Assembly: GCA_034408855.1 (NCBI GenBank)
Contig: JAWXCK010000303.1
Location: forward strand, 1-64,000
Reading direction: 5' to 3'
Source of the DNA: JAIYDQ01 sp034408855
GTDB lineage: Bacteria > Planctomycetota > Planctomycetia > Pirellulales > Pirellulaceae
DNA: 64,000 nt
Shown here: positions 8,305-17,233 of the stretch, in pieces
How the letters are laid out: every line of letters starts with the position of its first letter
Numbering within the stretch: position 1 is the stretch's first letter
Made by a program: the position numbers and the translations under genes
The notes under the pieces: model-generated
Database searches by the model: none
Told to the model about the DNA's origin: nothing
What the model saw: only the letters and a program-made list of their open reading frames with translations

Positions 8305-9855
8305 TCAACTGATATTCAAGAACCCAAGCGGATTGCCACCGGTTCCTCGGTACGGGAAGTTACCAATATTGGGTAAGATCTCCGAAAGGCGATTGTCGGG
8401 TACGCCAAACCATCGGCAGATTTCAGCGTGATAAAGATCCGACGAGGTTTGTGGGATAAATACACCGCGACCACGGTCAAGACCAGTGCCACTCGTGTTG
8501 AGAACGATATTTGGATAGGACCCCCAAATTCGATTGTTGCCAGCCGTCGCATTGACAGCCCCCCCCATTACGATGGGGTTGCCTCCCCATGCATGGTCGG
8601 AACCGCTGCCATTGTAGGACAACGTACGCGCAAAATCCGAGATCGAGAAGAGCGTGACGTTGCTCAGCAATCCTTCAGCATTCAAGAAGTCGTAAAATGC
8701 TTTGATTCCCGTATCGATTGCAGGAATCATCGTGTCCTGGCTAGCGAGCAGGCTTGCGTGGTGATCCCATCCGCCGATGGTGCAAATGAAGATTTGGCGC
8801 TGCTGTTGAAGCGGATTGGTTGTTGCGCTGGAAGCGATCTTGATTACTTTGGCTACGGCAGACAACTGCGATCCAAGACCGCTGAGTGGAAACTGAACAG
8901 CTGGTGCCCTGGGCAAGGTTGCGGTTGGCCAAGCACTACTCAATGCCAATGCCGCATCTCGAGCCTCAATACGCCCATTGAGAATGGTTTGCTCAAGAAC
9001 ATCCGCATAAGTTTGACTGGCAAAGTCATTTTGCATCGCTGTAAAAATTCGGTCAGTTCCAGTACTTCCGTTGATTCCATTGATCACCGTGGCTCCACCG
9101 TTGGTATACGTTGAGTTGGTCACGCCACCGATCGTGTAGCCGCCAATTCGATCGCCCGTCAAAAACAAGCTTTGCCCGCTCGTTGAAACCGCCGAATAAA
9201 CATTGTTGGCCTGAAGAGCTGGATCTGTGAAACGATCCATCATCTTTCCAGCCCATCCCTTAACCTGATTTCGGGATGTCGGAACAGCGGTCTGCCAGTG
9301 ACGTTGCTGATCGGGATGGCTAAACAATCCGACCGGTTTTTTCCGCGTGGCGTTGTTGTAGTCGTTGTTGTTGACGATCGGCTCAACCAAAGCTCCGCAA
9401 TTCGCGACTAACGTTGCATGGCCAGCATCGTACATCTGTTTGAGGTAGGTGAATCGAGGGTGTAAACCAAACGTTCTACCGGTTCCACCGGCCGAAGTGC
9501 TGTCGACAATCGGATTCAAGTAACCGTAGTCGGTTCCCGTCCATGCACCATCCCAAGCCAGTGTTCGTTTGAGAGCAGCACCGGACCGCGTTCCGGCATA
9601 TTCAGAATACCTCGCATCACCTTGCGTTGTGCCGAACGGAGTCAGGACGTTGAAGGAGTCGATCGCACCATTGAAAAAGAGACAAACCAAAGCTTTGTAA
9701 CCTCCTGTCGGTACAATGCTGCTTTCCGCCATCACGGAACTCGTCATCTTAAGATGCGTCAGCGCCGACAAGAATGTGGCATTGGTCATCGCTCCGCAAG
9801 TACTGAGCTTCAAGAGATTTCGTCGTGTTTCAAAATTCTTTTTGCTGTTTGACAT
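8305..9855 (-). CDS. DUF1501 domain protein, copy B
   Basis: 516 residues, closely similar along its whole length to the protein at 4127-5734. It has the twin-arginine-like TRRNLLKL, then KALVCLFFNGAIDSFN, CTIGGWDHHA, ISDFARTLSYNGSGSDHAWGG and the ending NIGNFPYRGTGG. Tat export is likely. In the late motif copy A has DFGRT and copy B has DFART, a small change next to candidate metal ligands. An AAGGGA 7 bases before the ATG supports the start. It lies 77 bases after the DUF1800 gene in the same orientation. Both copies are intact, so neither is an obvious pseudogene. Confidence 0.9.
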   Translation of the reverse strand: MSNSKKNFETRRNLLKLSTCGAMTNATFLSALTHLKMTSSVMAESSIVPTGGYKALVCLFFNGAIDSFNVLTPFGTTQGDARYSEYAGTRSGAALKRTLAWDGAWTGTDYGYLNPIVDSTSAGGTGRTFGLHPRFTYLKQMYDAGHATLVANCGALVEPIVNNNDYNNATRKKPVGLFSHPDQQRHWQTAVPTSRNQVKGWAGKMMDRFTDPALQANNVYSAVSTSGQSLFLTGDRIGGYTIGGVTNSTYTNGGATVINGINGSTGTDRIFTAMQNDFASQTYADVLEQTILNGRIEARDAALALSSAWPTATLPRAPAVQFPLSGLGSQLSAVAKVIKIASSATTNPLQQQRQIFICTIGGWDHHASLLASQDTMIPAIDTGIKAFYDFLNAEGLLSNVTLFSISDFARTLSYNGSGSDHAWGGNPIVMGGAVNATAGNNRIWGSYPNIVLNTSGTGLDRGRGVFIPQTSSDLYHAEICRWFGVPDNRLSEILPNIGNFPYRGTGGNPLGFLNIS

Positions 9856-9932
9856 TTAATTTTCCCTTGATTTAGCAATGCGCTTTGTGGGTAACTCAAT
9901 CGCCGACAAAAAATAGGATAGGTTTAACGAAA

Positions 9933-12125
9933 CTACTCGGTCACCAGGAAGCTTGGCGACGTCACAATGGACAAGACCGCTCCTCGGGCGATTTCCAGAG
10001 CTTCCGCATTCGAGACACCGCTTGCATTGACTCGAGTGATCTCCGCGATCAACGCGCCGCCTAACTTTAATTTGTATCGAGGATGAAGCGTTCCGCCACA
10101 CAGGTACAAATCTAAGTGCTCGATCAACTTGAGTACATCATCTTCCCACGGCAATCCGACGTTGGTCCCGAGAGCCAGGGTCGTTTCCTCACTAAAATCA
10201 AAAGTGACGCGCGAGCGGGTGGATTCGGTGGCTAAAGTCGTCACGTTTGCGGTATTCGTCGTACTTGTCCCCGTGATCGTGTTTCCAGCGATCGACCCGA
10301 TGGTCTGAATGGTATCGCTTCGCAGGCTGGTCGAAATCAGTCCGCGATAGAAATTCGTAGTCGCATTCGCGGTGATCGCATTCACAATGTTGAATTCAGG
10401 AGCGACAAGAACACCTGTCGGAATGCGAGAGGAGACAGGAAATGCTTGGAATTCGCCGGTAGGTCGGAATTCAGCAAGATAGAAGTTGAAAACCGACGGT
10501 GCGTCGTAAGCATTCTGATCGAAAGTCGCATCCAGGCTACCGATGCGGAATTCGTTGCTGATTATGTTCGCTGCAGGGGTAGGCACAACAGTCGGATAAG
10601 TCCCCGAAGTGGCTTTCTGGTATTCGGGAGATCCTTTAAAGAATCGAACGAATCTCGTGAAATTACAGACGGGCTCTTGTAGCCGAGAATCTTCTGATCC
10701 CATCGTCGAAACAACGAAACTCGGTGAAGGCGAGCGGACGTATTGAACGCGAATCGGCTGCCACGCTTCTGGATCGGTCAAGATAGCTCGTACCACCTCC
10801 TTCATGTCGCCTCGTACGTTTTGCCCGTTGTTTTTAAACTTCGCAACGACTCGACCAACGTAGGCTTTGGAAGGATTCGATTTTACGAACCGCTGAATCA
10901 AGCGTTGAACGATAAATGGGGGGCAGCTTTGATGATTGAATAAACCATTCAAAGCCGCGTCGATCTCTGCGTTTGCAGAAATCTCGGTATGAGAAGTTGT
11001 GTTATTCGAATCGGCGTCCGTATTAGTTGGGGAACCGGTCGTGCCGATTGTGGAGGGGAGTACCAATCCGTTCAATAAGTATTTTGGCCCACGATCATGC
11101 TGGGACGGAGCCATTCGCATCGGAACTTGGTATTTCGTAGATCCATTGGGATCGGCCGAAACGGTCCCGGTATAAGGGCTGTAGGGATTCAAGGACGAGC
11201 TCGACGGGCTATAGGTGCCGTATCCGTACCCTAGGCCCGTAAAAACTTGGGCATATTCCCGAATATCGTCGGCATCATAGGTTGAAATAGGCCCCGCCGC
11301 ATTCGTTTGCTGCGAACCATCATTATTGAGCACATAAAGCCCGATGGTAAACAACTGCATAACTTCGCGAGCATAATTTTCATCCGGAAAAATGCCGCCT
11401 GCAGCTCGCCTATTTCCACGAAAACTTAGCCAATCACCCATCGTGCCGTGATAAGTTACCTTGCCAAGAATGTCGCGAAACTTGCCAAACGCATTGTTTG
11501 AAAAGATATCGTAGTAGTTGCTCAGGCCCTGAAATCGACTGCGAGTTGGAGACGGTCCGCCGGAAACCGATGATTCGAACTCCTCGTCATCGAAGCCGTT
11601 CGCGATTCTTGAAACCGAGAAGACTTGCGACAAGGCCCAGGCCGTTTTTAGACGCAACTGATCTTGTCCAGCGAGGGCGTTATGCCACCACGCACGCGTT
11701 CGATATCCGCTGCGAGACATCGCATGCTCAGTCGTTATGGTCGAAGCTCGTGGCGTATAGACGTAGTCCGGTGCAACTCCCGTTCGATTATAGAGCGTCC
11801 AGTAAGGAACATCGTCCAGGAACATTTTTCGTTCAAGAGCCGATTGCGAAGACGCTGGGATAGCGACTTGCGCATCTATCCATTCGTTGGCTGCGGGGAC
11901 GGTACCAATCGTTCGCATGCGTAGTGCCAGGGCATCAATCTCGGCCTTGGTACCTCCGAAAGTTGCGTGCGTTAAGAACTGAGTCGCTTGTACCTTTGAA
12001 GTAAGAACCAAAACGTCATCGCGAGTGGCTACTTTGAAGTCGGCCGCCTCGGCGTTTTGAGAAACGCCGATTAACGCGAAAACGAATAGCGCGCAAGGCA
12101 AATAAGCATTATACCGGTGACTCAT
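9933..12125 (-). CDS. DUF1800 domain protein, copy B
   Basis: 730 residues, first gene of the second cassette. The signal peptide runs over about residues 5-28 (CALFVFALIGVSQNAEA) before ADFKVATRDDVLVL. It shares the DUF1800 signatures of the other copy (AQFLTHATFGGTK, RAWWHNALAGQDQLRLK, GDWLSFRGNRR, PDENYAREVMQLFTIGL, REYAQVFTGL). It is about 25 residues shorter than copy A. AGGAGG is 5 bases before the ATG and a long stem-loop lies further upstream. It probably acts with the adjacent DUF1501 protein; function unknown. Confidence 0.9.
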   Translation of the reverse strand: MSHRYNAYLPCALFVFALIGVSQNAEAADFKVATRDDVLVLTSKVQATQFLTHATFGGTKAEIDALALRMRTIGTVPAANEWIDAQVAIPASSQSALERKMFLDDVPYWTLYNRTGVAPDYVYTPRASTITTEHAMSRSGYRTRAWWHNALAGQDQLRLKTAWALSQVFSVSRIANGFDDEEFESSVSGGPSPTRSRFQGLSNYYDIFSNNAFGKFRDILGKVTYHGTMGDWLSFRGNRRAAGGIFPDENYAREVMQLFTIGLYVLNNDGSQQTNAAGPISTYDADDIREYAQVFTGLGYGYGTYSPSSSSLNPYSPYTGTVSADPNGSTKYQVPMRMAPSQHDRGPKYLLNGLVLPSTIGTTGSPTNTDADSNNTTSHTEISANAEIDAALNGLFNHQSCPPFIVQRLIQRFVKSNPSKAYVGRVVAKFKNNGQNVRGDMKEVVRAILTDPEAWQPIRVQYVRSPSPSFVVSTMGSEDSRLQEPVCNFTRFVRFFKGSPEYQKATSGTYPTVVPTPAANIISNEFRIGSLDATFDQNAYDAPSVFNFYLAEFRPTGEFQAFPVSSRIPTGVLVAPEFNIVNAITANATTNFYRGLISTSLRSDTIQTIGSIAGNTITGTSTTNTANVTTLATESTRSRVTFDFSEETTLALGTNVGLPWEDDVLKLIEHLDLYLCGGTLHPRYKLKLGGALIAEITRVNASGVSNAEALEIARGAVLSIVTSPSFLVTE

Positions 12126-12130
12126 CGAAG

Positions 12131-12136
12131 CCTCCT
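12131..12136 (-). promoter_or_regulatory. Strong ribosome binding site of DUF1800 copy B
   Basis: AGGAGG on the minus strand 5 bases before the ATG at 12125. The context around it matches the site at 8071-8076, showing that the duplication includes the translation signal. Confidence 0.85.
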
Positions 12137-12157
12137 AACGACAGACTTAGAGATGCA

Positions 12158-12215
12158 AGTACGTTTAACAAAGACTCTTCGAAGATTTAAACCACTCTTC
12201 GAGTCAAAACGTACT
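12158..12215. promoter_or_regulatory. Nested inverted repeat in the leader of DUF1800 copy B
   Basis: The outer arms AGTACGTTT (12158-12166) and AAACGTACT (12207-12215) are perfect complements. An inner pair GACTC (12173-12177) and GAGTC (12201-12205), extended by TTCGAAG and CTTC, can continue the stem. The element starts 33 bases upstream of the leftward DUF1800 start, so it would lie in the 5' untranslated RNA or act as an operator. Confidence 0.55.
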
Positions 12216-12340
12216 CATCAAAAAAATTCTTAAAACCGCAGCTCTGAGGGGCACTGAGGGGCCATTGCGCGGTTTTGTGGTGTGAAGGGTTACTTTAGCC
12301 CCCTAGGAGTTGGCCGTCAACGTTTGGCAACGTGTTCTAG

Positions 12341-12363
12341 AAAAGTTTCGGAGAATTCCGAAA
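12341..12363 (-). terminator. Probable terminator of the TadE/transporter gene set
   Basis: TTTCGGA (12346-12352) pairs with TCCGAAA (12357-12363) around a 4-base loop. On the minus strand it is followed by CTTTTCT, and it lies 15 bases after the stop of the DMT transporter gene. The stem is AT-rich, so strength is moderate. Confidence 0.6.
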
Positions 12364-12377
12364 ATATTTAGAAAACG

Positions 12378-13325
12378 CTAAATCGCCTTATCGTCTCGCA
12401 GCATGACCCAAAGCGTCGAGCCGAGCACCAGGATAAGACCAAGTAAACTGAGCGGCGTTGGAGCTTTTCCTTCGAGAATCCATTTATAGATGGCTGCAAT
12501 GGCAACTTGTGACAGCCCGACGACGCTCACCCTAGCCGGGCGACCGGCCGCAAAGGCTCGGGTCAAGAATAGTTGCCCGATCAATGCCGTCACGCCGACA
12601 GCGACCAACCGAAAAACGCTGGAATGATCGACAGACGTTGAGATATGGGGTGGTAAAACCGCATAAACGAGGAAGGCCACGACCGTCGAAACTGCCGAAA
12701 AATGAGCGACCACGGCTCGCGTGTCGACTTCCTTGACGCGATGCAATCCGAGCAAGGCAACGCCGCTTAAAAGGCCTGCGATCACGCCCGCAGGAATCGC
12801 CCATTGCGGTAAATAGTTTGCATGAAACTGACCTGATGACTCCGCGCCGTTTGCCGACTGGTAAACCATCCACATACCGAGGGTGCTCACGGCTAAGGCG
12901 TACCAAGTATCGCGTGAGGGGAGTTGCCCGAGGAGGGGCCAAGCCAGGACTGCGACCCAAATTGGATACATGCTCGATAAAGAAAGGATGATCGAAACGT
13001 CATAGTGTGTCATGGCGAAGAACAGGAACATCATTGAGCTGCTTCCTGCCAGACTTCGCCACCAGAGAGATAATGGTCGAAAGAAAACCAATTTGGCACC
13101 GCCCAGCCAAACCATAATGACAGCCAGAAGGGTAGCAATCGCGCTTCTCACCCCAGCGATCCAGGCAAACGAATACTCGGTTCCTAACGATTCGGTCAAC
13201 AAACTCATGACCGCAAAGAAAACCGAGCCGATCAGCATCCAAAGGTAAGGGGACAAGCGTTTAGGTTCTTCACTGGGATGAATTGAAAGTTGGGAAGAGT
13301 ATCGTCGCGGACGTTGGTCCGCCAC
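12378..13325 (-). CDS. EamA-type DMT superfamily transporter
   Basis: 315 residues with about ten hydrophobic segments in two similar halves, the arrangement of EamA/RhaT drug and metabolite transporters. Recognisable pieces are SVFFAVMSLLTESLG in helix 1, FFAMTHYDVSIILSLSSMYPIWVAVLAWPLLG in helices 3-4, and a C-terminal GLILVLGSTLWVML. The substrate cannot be read from sequence; these proteins export or import amino acids, nucleotides or other small metabolites. The start used is GTG at 13325 with no clear ribosome binding site. It lies 43 bases after the TadE gene in the same direction and may be co-transcribed, though a functional link to pilus genes is not evident. Confidence 0.85.
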   Translation of the reverse strand: MADQRPRRYSSQLSIHPSEEPKRLSPYLWMLIGSVFFAVMSLLTESLGTEYSFAWIAGVRSAIATLLAVIMVWLGGAKLVFFRPLSLWWRSLAGSSSMMFLFFAMTHYDVSIILSLSSMYPIWVAVLAWPLLGQLPSRDTWYALAVSTLGMWMVYQSANGAESSGQFHANYLPQWAIPAGVIAGLLSGVALLGLHRVKEVDTRAVVAHFSAVSTVVAFLVYAVLPPHISTSVDHSSVFRLVAVGVTALIGQLFLTRAFAAGRPARVSVVGLSQVAIAAIYKWILEGKAPTPLSLLGLILVLGSTLWVMLRDDKAI

Positions 13326-13368
13326 CCCGTCAACGCTATTTTTTCAAGATCTTGTGGCCGCTTTAAAG

Positions 13369-13782
13369 CTATCGGACGCCTTCGCGTTGCATGACGATCG
13401 TTCGATCTAAGGCTCGGCCACGAAAAAAGAAGGCTGGTGCAAAGAGGTTTTGATCGAGTGGCATTCGAATGCGGACCGCGACTTCCGGTGTCGAGTTCGT
13501 AATAGCCCTCGGCGTTACGTCGATGGTTGCCGATCGGACTCCGATCGTTCTCATGATACTTTGAGCTTTCGCTTGAACTTCGGCCGACGTCGCACCAGGC
13601 ACGATTCCTTGCCGAGCCCCTTCGTACAACGCGTGCTCGACGGTATGTCGCATCATCGAGACGCGGCAGAATTCCAGAGCTGCGAAGAAAACGAAAAACG
13701 CGAGTCCGGCGGTGACTGCCATTTCTACGGCAACGGCACCCCTTCGGATTCGAACGGAATTTATTTTGAGTTGGCGCTTCAT
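13369..13782 (-). CDS. TadE-like pseudopilin-type protein
   Basis: 137 residues. The N-terminus has the TadE pattern: a short basic stretch, RRGAVAVEMAVTAGLAFFVFFAALEFCRVSMMRHTVEHALYEGARQG split by one membrane helix at about residues 15-38, with the conserved Glu in the helix. TadE/TadF proteins are minor pseudopilins processed for Flp (Tad) pili; planctomycetes carry many such genes without a full tad locus nearby. It lies 5 bases after the VWA gene stop, so translation is probably coupled. Function in pilus assembly is inferred from family only. Confidence 0.8.
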   Translation of the reverse strand: MKRQLKINSVRIRRGAVAVEMAVTAGLAFFVFFAALEFCRVSMMRHTVEHALYEGARQGIVPGATSAEVQAKAQSIMRTIGVRSATIDVTPRAITNSTPEVAVRIRMPLDQNLFAPAFFFRGRALDRTIVMQREGVR

Positions 13783-13787
13783 GGTTT

Positions 13788-14858
13788 TTACTCAGTAATG
13801 ATCGTGCTCAGTGTCAACGCAATTTCCCTAAAGATTTGGGCGAGTTGCGTATTGTCGTTGGCGTGAAAGTAACGACCGTTTCCAATGGTTGCGACTTCTT
13901 GCATGGTTCGACGTTCGGCATCGGCACCAAAAGTAATCGCGTGGATCACCATCCCTTGAGCGGCTTGGTCGGCGGCCGCCAAACGAGCCGGACGACCGCG
14001 GTTCTGTATTCCGTCGGTCAGCACGATCATCGTCCGTTCGACGAATTGTCGGGAACGACCTCGATTCATGACATTTCCGCCAGCATCGATCCCGCCTGAG
14101 ATATTGGTAAAGCCGGCGACTGGCATGCGTGCCATCGCGGCGTCGATCAAGGCAAGGTTTTCGGTTAGCTCGATATCTTCCGTGGCCGTTGTCGAATAGG
14201 ACGCTAGTCCGACGCGTTCTTGAACGGGGCTAGCATTGAGCGTGGCATTAAAAATGTTTACGGCGCTGCGAAGCCCGACAAACTTGTTGTCATCGAGCAT
14301 CGATCCGGAGCGGTCGACGACGAGAACGATGTCGCGTTGCACGTACGTTGCCGTAGCCGCCTCTTCGGGTTCAAAACTTTGAACGTTGAACATGCGACCA
14401 AAGAACAACGGAACGCTGCCAAGGGGTGAGCCTCGATCGCGTTTGCCTACGACTCGGACACTGTTGCTGGGTGTCCCGCCGACCGTGAATACGAACTTGC
14501 CAGAAGGGGCGAGTTCAGAACGCCCGAATGCAAAATCTGAATCGAGAAGGGCTAGCCCTTGATTGGCTACAAGGTTTTCATTGGCAATTTCCTTGCCGCG
14601 ATCCAAAGACTGTCGGACATTCTGCGTTCGAGCGAGAGCCTCCGCAGCCGCCTTTGCGGCCGCATCGGTGGCCGTTCGCAATTCCGACTTCACCAAATGC
14701 ATGTAAGCTATATCAACGGAAAAAGCGACCGTCACCATAAAGGCAAAGATCATAACGCAGATCAAAATAAGCATCGCACCGGTGCGTTGCGCTGCACGTT
14801 GATGTAGTTGGCGACCGACAGGTCCCTGGCAATTTATTGAGCATCGATTAGATCGCAT
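13788..14858 (-). CDS. TadG-like protein with von Willebrand factor A domain
   Basis: 356 residues. One membrane helix near residues 28-50 (AMLILICVMIFAFMVTVAFSVDIAYM) is of the Flp-pilus TadG N-terminal type, followed by Ala-rich TDAAAKAAAEALA typical of that family. A VWA domain fills the C-terminal half, with the MIDAS motif DRSGSM near residue 180, a conserved Thr/Gly loop (VAGFTNISGG) and VLTDG. VWA domains bind ligands through a metal ion. Tad systems often have such a protein, probably in surface attachment. It is translated between two TadE-like genes on the same strand. Confidence 0.85.
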   Translation of the reverse strand: MRSNRCSINCQGPVGRQLHQRAAQRTGAMLILICVMIFAFMVTVAFSVDIAYMHLVKSELRTATDAAAKAAAEALARTQNVRQSLDRGKEIANENLVANQGLALLDSDFAFGRSELAPSGKFVFTVGGTPSNSVRVVGKRDRGSPLGSVPLFFGRMFNVQSFEPEEAATATYVQRDIVLVVDRSGSMLDDNKFVGLRSAVNIFNATLNASPVQERVGLASYSTTATEDIELTENLALIDAAMARMPVAGFTNISGGIDAGGNVMNRGRSRQFVERTMIVLTDGIQNRGRPARLAAADQAAQGMVIHAITFGADAERRTMQEVATIGNGRYFHANDNTQLAQIFREIALTLSTIITE

Positions 14859-14873
14859 CTCGGTTCCCCTTAA

Positions 14874-15263
14874 TTATTCTTTGATCATGACGGTACGAAC
14901 CGTATTTATCCGGTCGGCAATGACGTGACCCATGAACGGGCTGTTCGCTCCAAACGGAGCAGAAATTTCAATGACAATCGGTGTTCCACGCGAGGCGGTT
15001 TGGACGTCGGACGGTGTGAATCGAACATTTGAATTTCGAATTTGTCGAGAGGTGAGAATCGCTTGAGCGCGGTTCGTCGACGCTATTGTTGTCGAACCTG
15101 ATTGGACCGCTTCACGAATTCCTTCGTAAGCGCTGGTCGTCAAGGCTTGGCGTAGGAAGATCGCGCTAGTCGCTTCGATGCTTCCTATAATCAGTAGCAT
15201 GATAATGGGGAGACAAACGGCGAACTCGACTACCGCTGCGCCACGTCGTCGTGTTTTTCTCAT
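14874..15263 (-). CDS. TadE-like pseudopilin-type protein
   Basis: 129 residues. The N-terminus RRRGAAVVEFAVCLPIIMLLIIGSIEA is a textbook TadE signature: basic stretch, Glu in the helix, one membrane segment, then SAIFLRQALTTSAYEGIREA. Its ATG overlaps the stop codon of the preceding membrane-protein gene by ATGA (15260-15263), indicating translational coupling. Predicted to be a minor pilin-like component or surface-anchored protein of a Tad-type apparatus. Confidence 0.85.
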   Translation of the reverse strand: MRKTRRRGAAVVEFAVCLPIIMLLIIGSIEATSAIFLRQALTTSAYEGIREAVQSGSTTIASTNRAQAILTSRQIRNSNVRFTPSDVQTASRGTPIVIEISAPFGANSPFMGHVIADRINTVRTVMIKE

Positions 15264-15709
15264 GATTTGCTTGGTGTGCCTGAAGCATTCGAGGAAGGGT
15301 TATCTGAACTTTGGTGACGATGGACAACGCGATTGAAATCATTGGCGAGCGATTTCCAGAAGTCGTTGCTTCGAAACTCTAGAGGCCGGGAAGTTTGGCC
15401 TTGAGCAAGGTTCGACAGCGTTCGGCGCAACCGGAATATCGGTCCCGTGAATCGATTCGAAAGCTTAACCGCATCCAGTACAAAAACGGGAAGCAATGCA
15501 ATCGCGACGATCAACATTGGGACAAAGGTATTCCAAAATCGCGAGGCGGTTTCGGCAAGCGTATCTGTCGGCGATTCAAACAGCCGTATCCAGAAGAACA
15601 TGGCGATTGCGGTGGCCGCCAAGAAAAGGACCCAATGTAGACACAATCGAACGACAAGGCTCGATTGAACTTCATAATCTATTAATTTGCGTGTTCTTCG
15701 TATCGACAT
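15260..15709 (-). CDS. Two-helix membrane protein with HAMP-like segment
   Basis: 149 residues. Two membrane helices (about 22-45 and 60-82) are followed by a segment resembling a HAMP linker (SNRFTGPIFRLRRTLSNLAQG, here with the usual Pro/Glu-type turn) and a short Ser/Pro-rich tail. There is no kinase, cyclase or methyl-accepting output domain, so it cannot be a complete sensor. It is the first gene of the TadE/VWA gene set and overlaps the next start by 4 bases. A role in signalling to, or membrane organisation of, the pilus-like proteins is possible but is inference. Confidence 0.7.
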   Translation of the reverse strand: MSIRRTRKLIDYEVQSSLVVRLCLHWVLFLAATAIAMFFWIRLFESPTDTLAETASRFWNTFVPMLIVAIALLPVFVLDAVKLSNRFTGPIFRLRRTLSNLAQGQTSRPLEFRSNDFWKSLANDFNRVVHRHQSSDNPSSNASGTPSKS

Positions 15710-15947
15710 CGCTGGCTAAACCTTACGCATGAATTGCTTGGATGACTGACCAGTGGACGACGGCGCCACGGTACCATGCGAAACCCTAACGCATGCCGTC
15801 GAGTACGGTTTGGAAAATGTATCGCGATCAAACACGTTACTTTGCGATTTGAGGGAGATTTTCCGATTGTGCCGTTTAGAAGAGCAACCTGCACGCTATA
15901 CTATGACTTTGACGGAGTCGCTTTTTTACTGATTTGGCACGGATTTC

Positions 15948-17066
15948 ATGCACTCTACGACTTTTCCTCAAGAACAACCGACTCAGACAATCGGTGCTGA
16001 TGGACGCTCAGGTAACAATCACGAGTTGCTGGGGCGATATCAGAAGCTGATCGATGACCAGCGATTACAATGGACAACCTACCATCGCTTGGAGCGCATT
16101 TTGGGTAGTGGTGGGCAAGGAATCGTATTTCTTTCGCATCGACGCGGGGCGGACGGATTTGTTTTGCCGGTCGCGATGAAATTTTTCTCGCCGGAACGAT
16201 TCAGCAGTCAAGCAGCCTACGAACAGGCGATGGCAAGGATCGGCGCCGTGGCATCCAAGGTGGCTCGGATTCAGCACGACGGGGTGCTCGATGTTCAAGA
16301 CTTTGTCGACCGAAGTCGCGTCAGAATCATGGTGATGGAGTGGGTCGATGGCTACGATTTGCGCGAGTTGAGCGATCTCCGGCGTTTATCTCAAATTCGA
16401 GGCCGTGTAAGCTCGAAACGTTGGGAATATATCAACAGCGTCATTGTAACCACCGGTCCGAGTCAGTGCCGCTATAAAGCGGGGGTGGCCGTCGCAATCG
16501 TCCGAGATTGTCTGGCCGCCTTGGCAGCCATGCATCGCGAACGAGTCGTTCATAGCGACATTAAGCCATCCAATATAATGCTCAAGCGGACCGGACACGC
16601 TAAGCTGATCGATATCGGATCGGCCTTTGACATGGAAAATCCGCCGCCATTACGGACATGCACTCCATCGTATGCTGCACCCGAAGTTCTTGAAAATGCG
16701 CCCATTTCACCCAAAAGCGATTTGGCATCCTTAGGCTATGTGCTCATCGAGCTGCTTTCGGGGCAACCTTGTTTCCCAGAGAGCGTTTCCTTGAAAGCCC
16801 TCTTAGAAGCGAAACGAACTCTTCCGCAAAGGCTCCACGATTTACTACCCGACGAGGTAACACGCAACGATTTGCTGATGAATTTCTGTCGCGGCATGAT
16901 CGCTCCCGACCCGAATCGTCGCTTTCCAAGCGCCGAGGCAGCCGAGCTTCTCGAAGATGGTGCGGCTCGCTTTCATCGCCAATTGGTCCTCAGCAATTTA
17001 GCTAGCGAATACGATAACGAGATTCGCGTCTGGCTTGAAGAGCTTATGCAGCTCGATCAAACTTAG
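15948..17066 (+). CDS. Ser/Thr protein kinase
   Basis: 372 residues with a Hanks-type kinase domain at about 45-345. The glycine loop is GSGGQG (53-58), the ATP-anchoring Lys is K78 in VAMKFF, the catalytic loop is HSDIKPSN with D204, and the metal-binding motif is DIG (D222) instead of DFG. The usual HRD is HSD. An insert with QCRY lies between the N and C lobes. There is no transmembrane segment and no C-terminal sensor domain, so it is a soluble kinase. It is divergent from the TadE gene set (238-base gap, with a TATACT -10-like box near 15897) and upstream of a pilus-type gene. Confidence 0.9.
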   Translation: MHSTTFPQEQPTQTIGADGRSGNNHELLGRYQKLIDDQRLQWTTYHRLERILGSGGQGIVFLSHRRGADGFVLPVAMKFFSPERFSSQAAYEQAMARIGAVASKVARIQHDGVLDVQDFVDRSRVRIMVMEWVDGYDLRELSDLRRLSQIRGRVSSKRWEYINSVIVTTGPSQCRYKAGVAVAIVRDCLAALAAMHRERVVHSDIKPSNIMLKRTGHAKLIDIGSAFDMENPPPLRTCTPSYAAPEVLENAPISPKSDLASLGYVLIELLSGQPCFPESVSLKALLEAKRTLPQRLHDLLPDEVTRNDLLMNFCRGMIAPDPNRRFPSAEAAELLEDGAARFHRQLVLSNLASEYDNEIRVWLEELMQLDQT

Positions 17067-17233
17067 AATCCACTCTCGATTTATCGTTCTATTCGTTACC
17101 TCTGGAAGAATCGTTAAACTCGGCACAATCCTCCATCCGATACTTTCCGTGAGAGATCATAGGGAAAGTGGACGCCTGATTCCAATTGGGCAATTCTCAC
17201 CGTTGATCCTCATGTAGCTTCAATGCAAACAGG

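Noticed and set aside
8428..9114. 228-codon open frame on the plus strand
   Set aside because: Antisense to the DUF1501 copy B gene, with no family motif and no ribosome binding site.
15897..15902. TATACT as a firm promoter for the kinase gene
   Set aside because: No matching -35 box at the right distance; kept only as a note in the gene entry.
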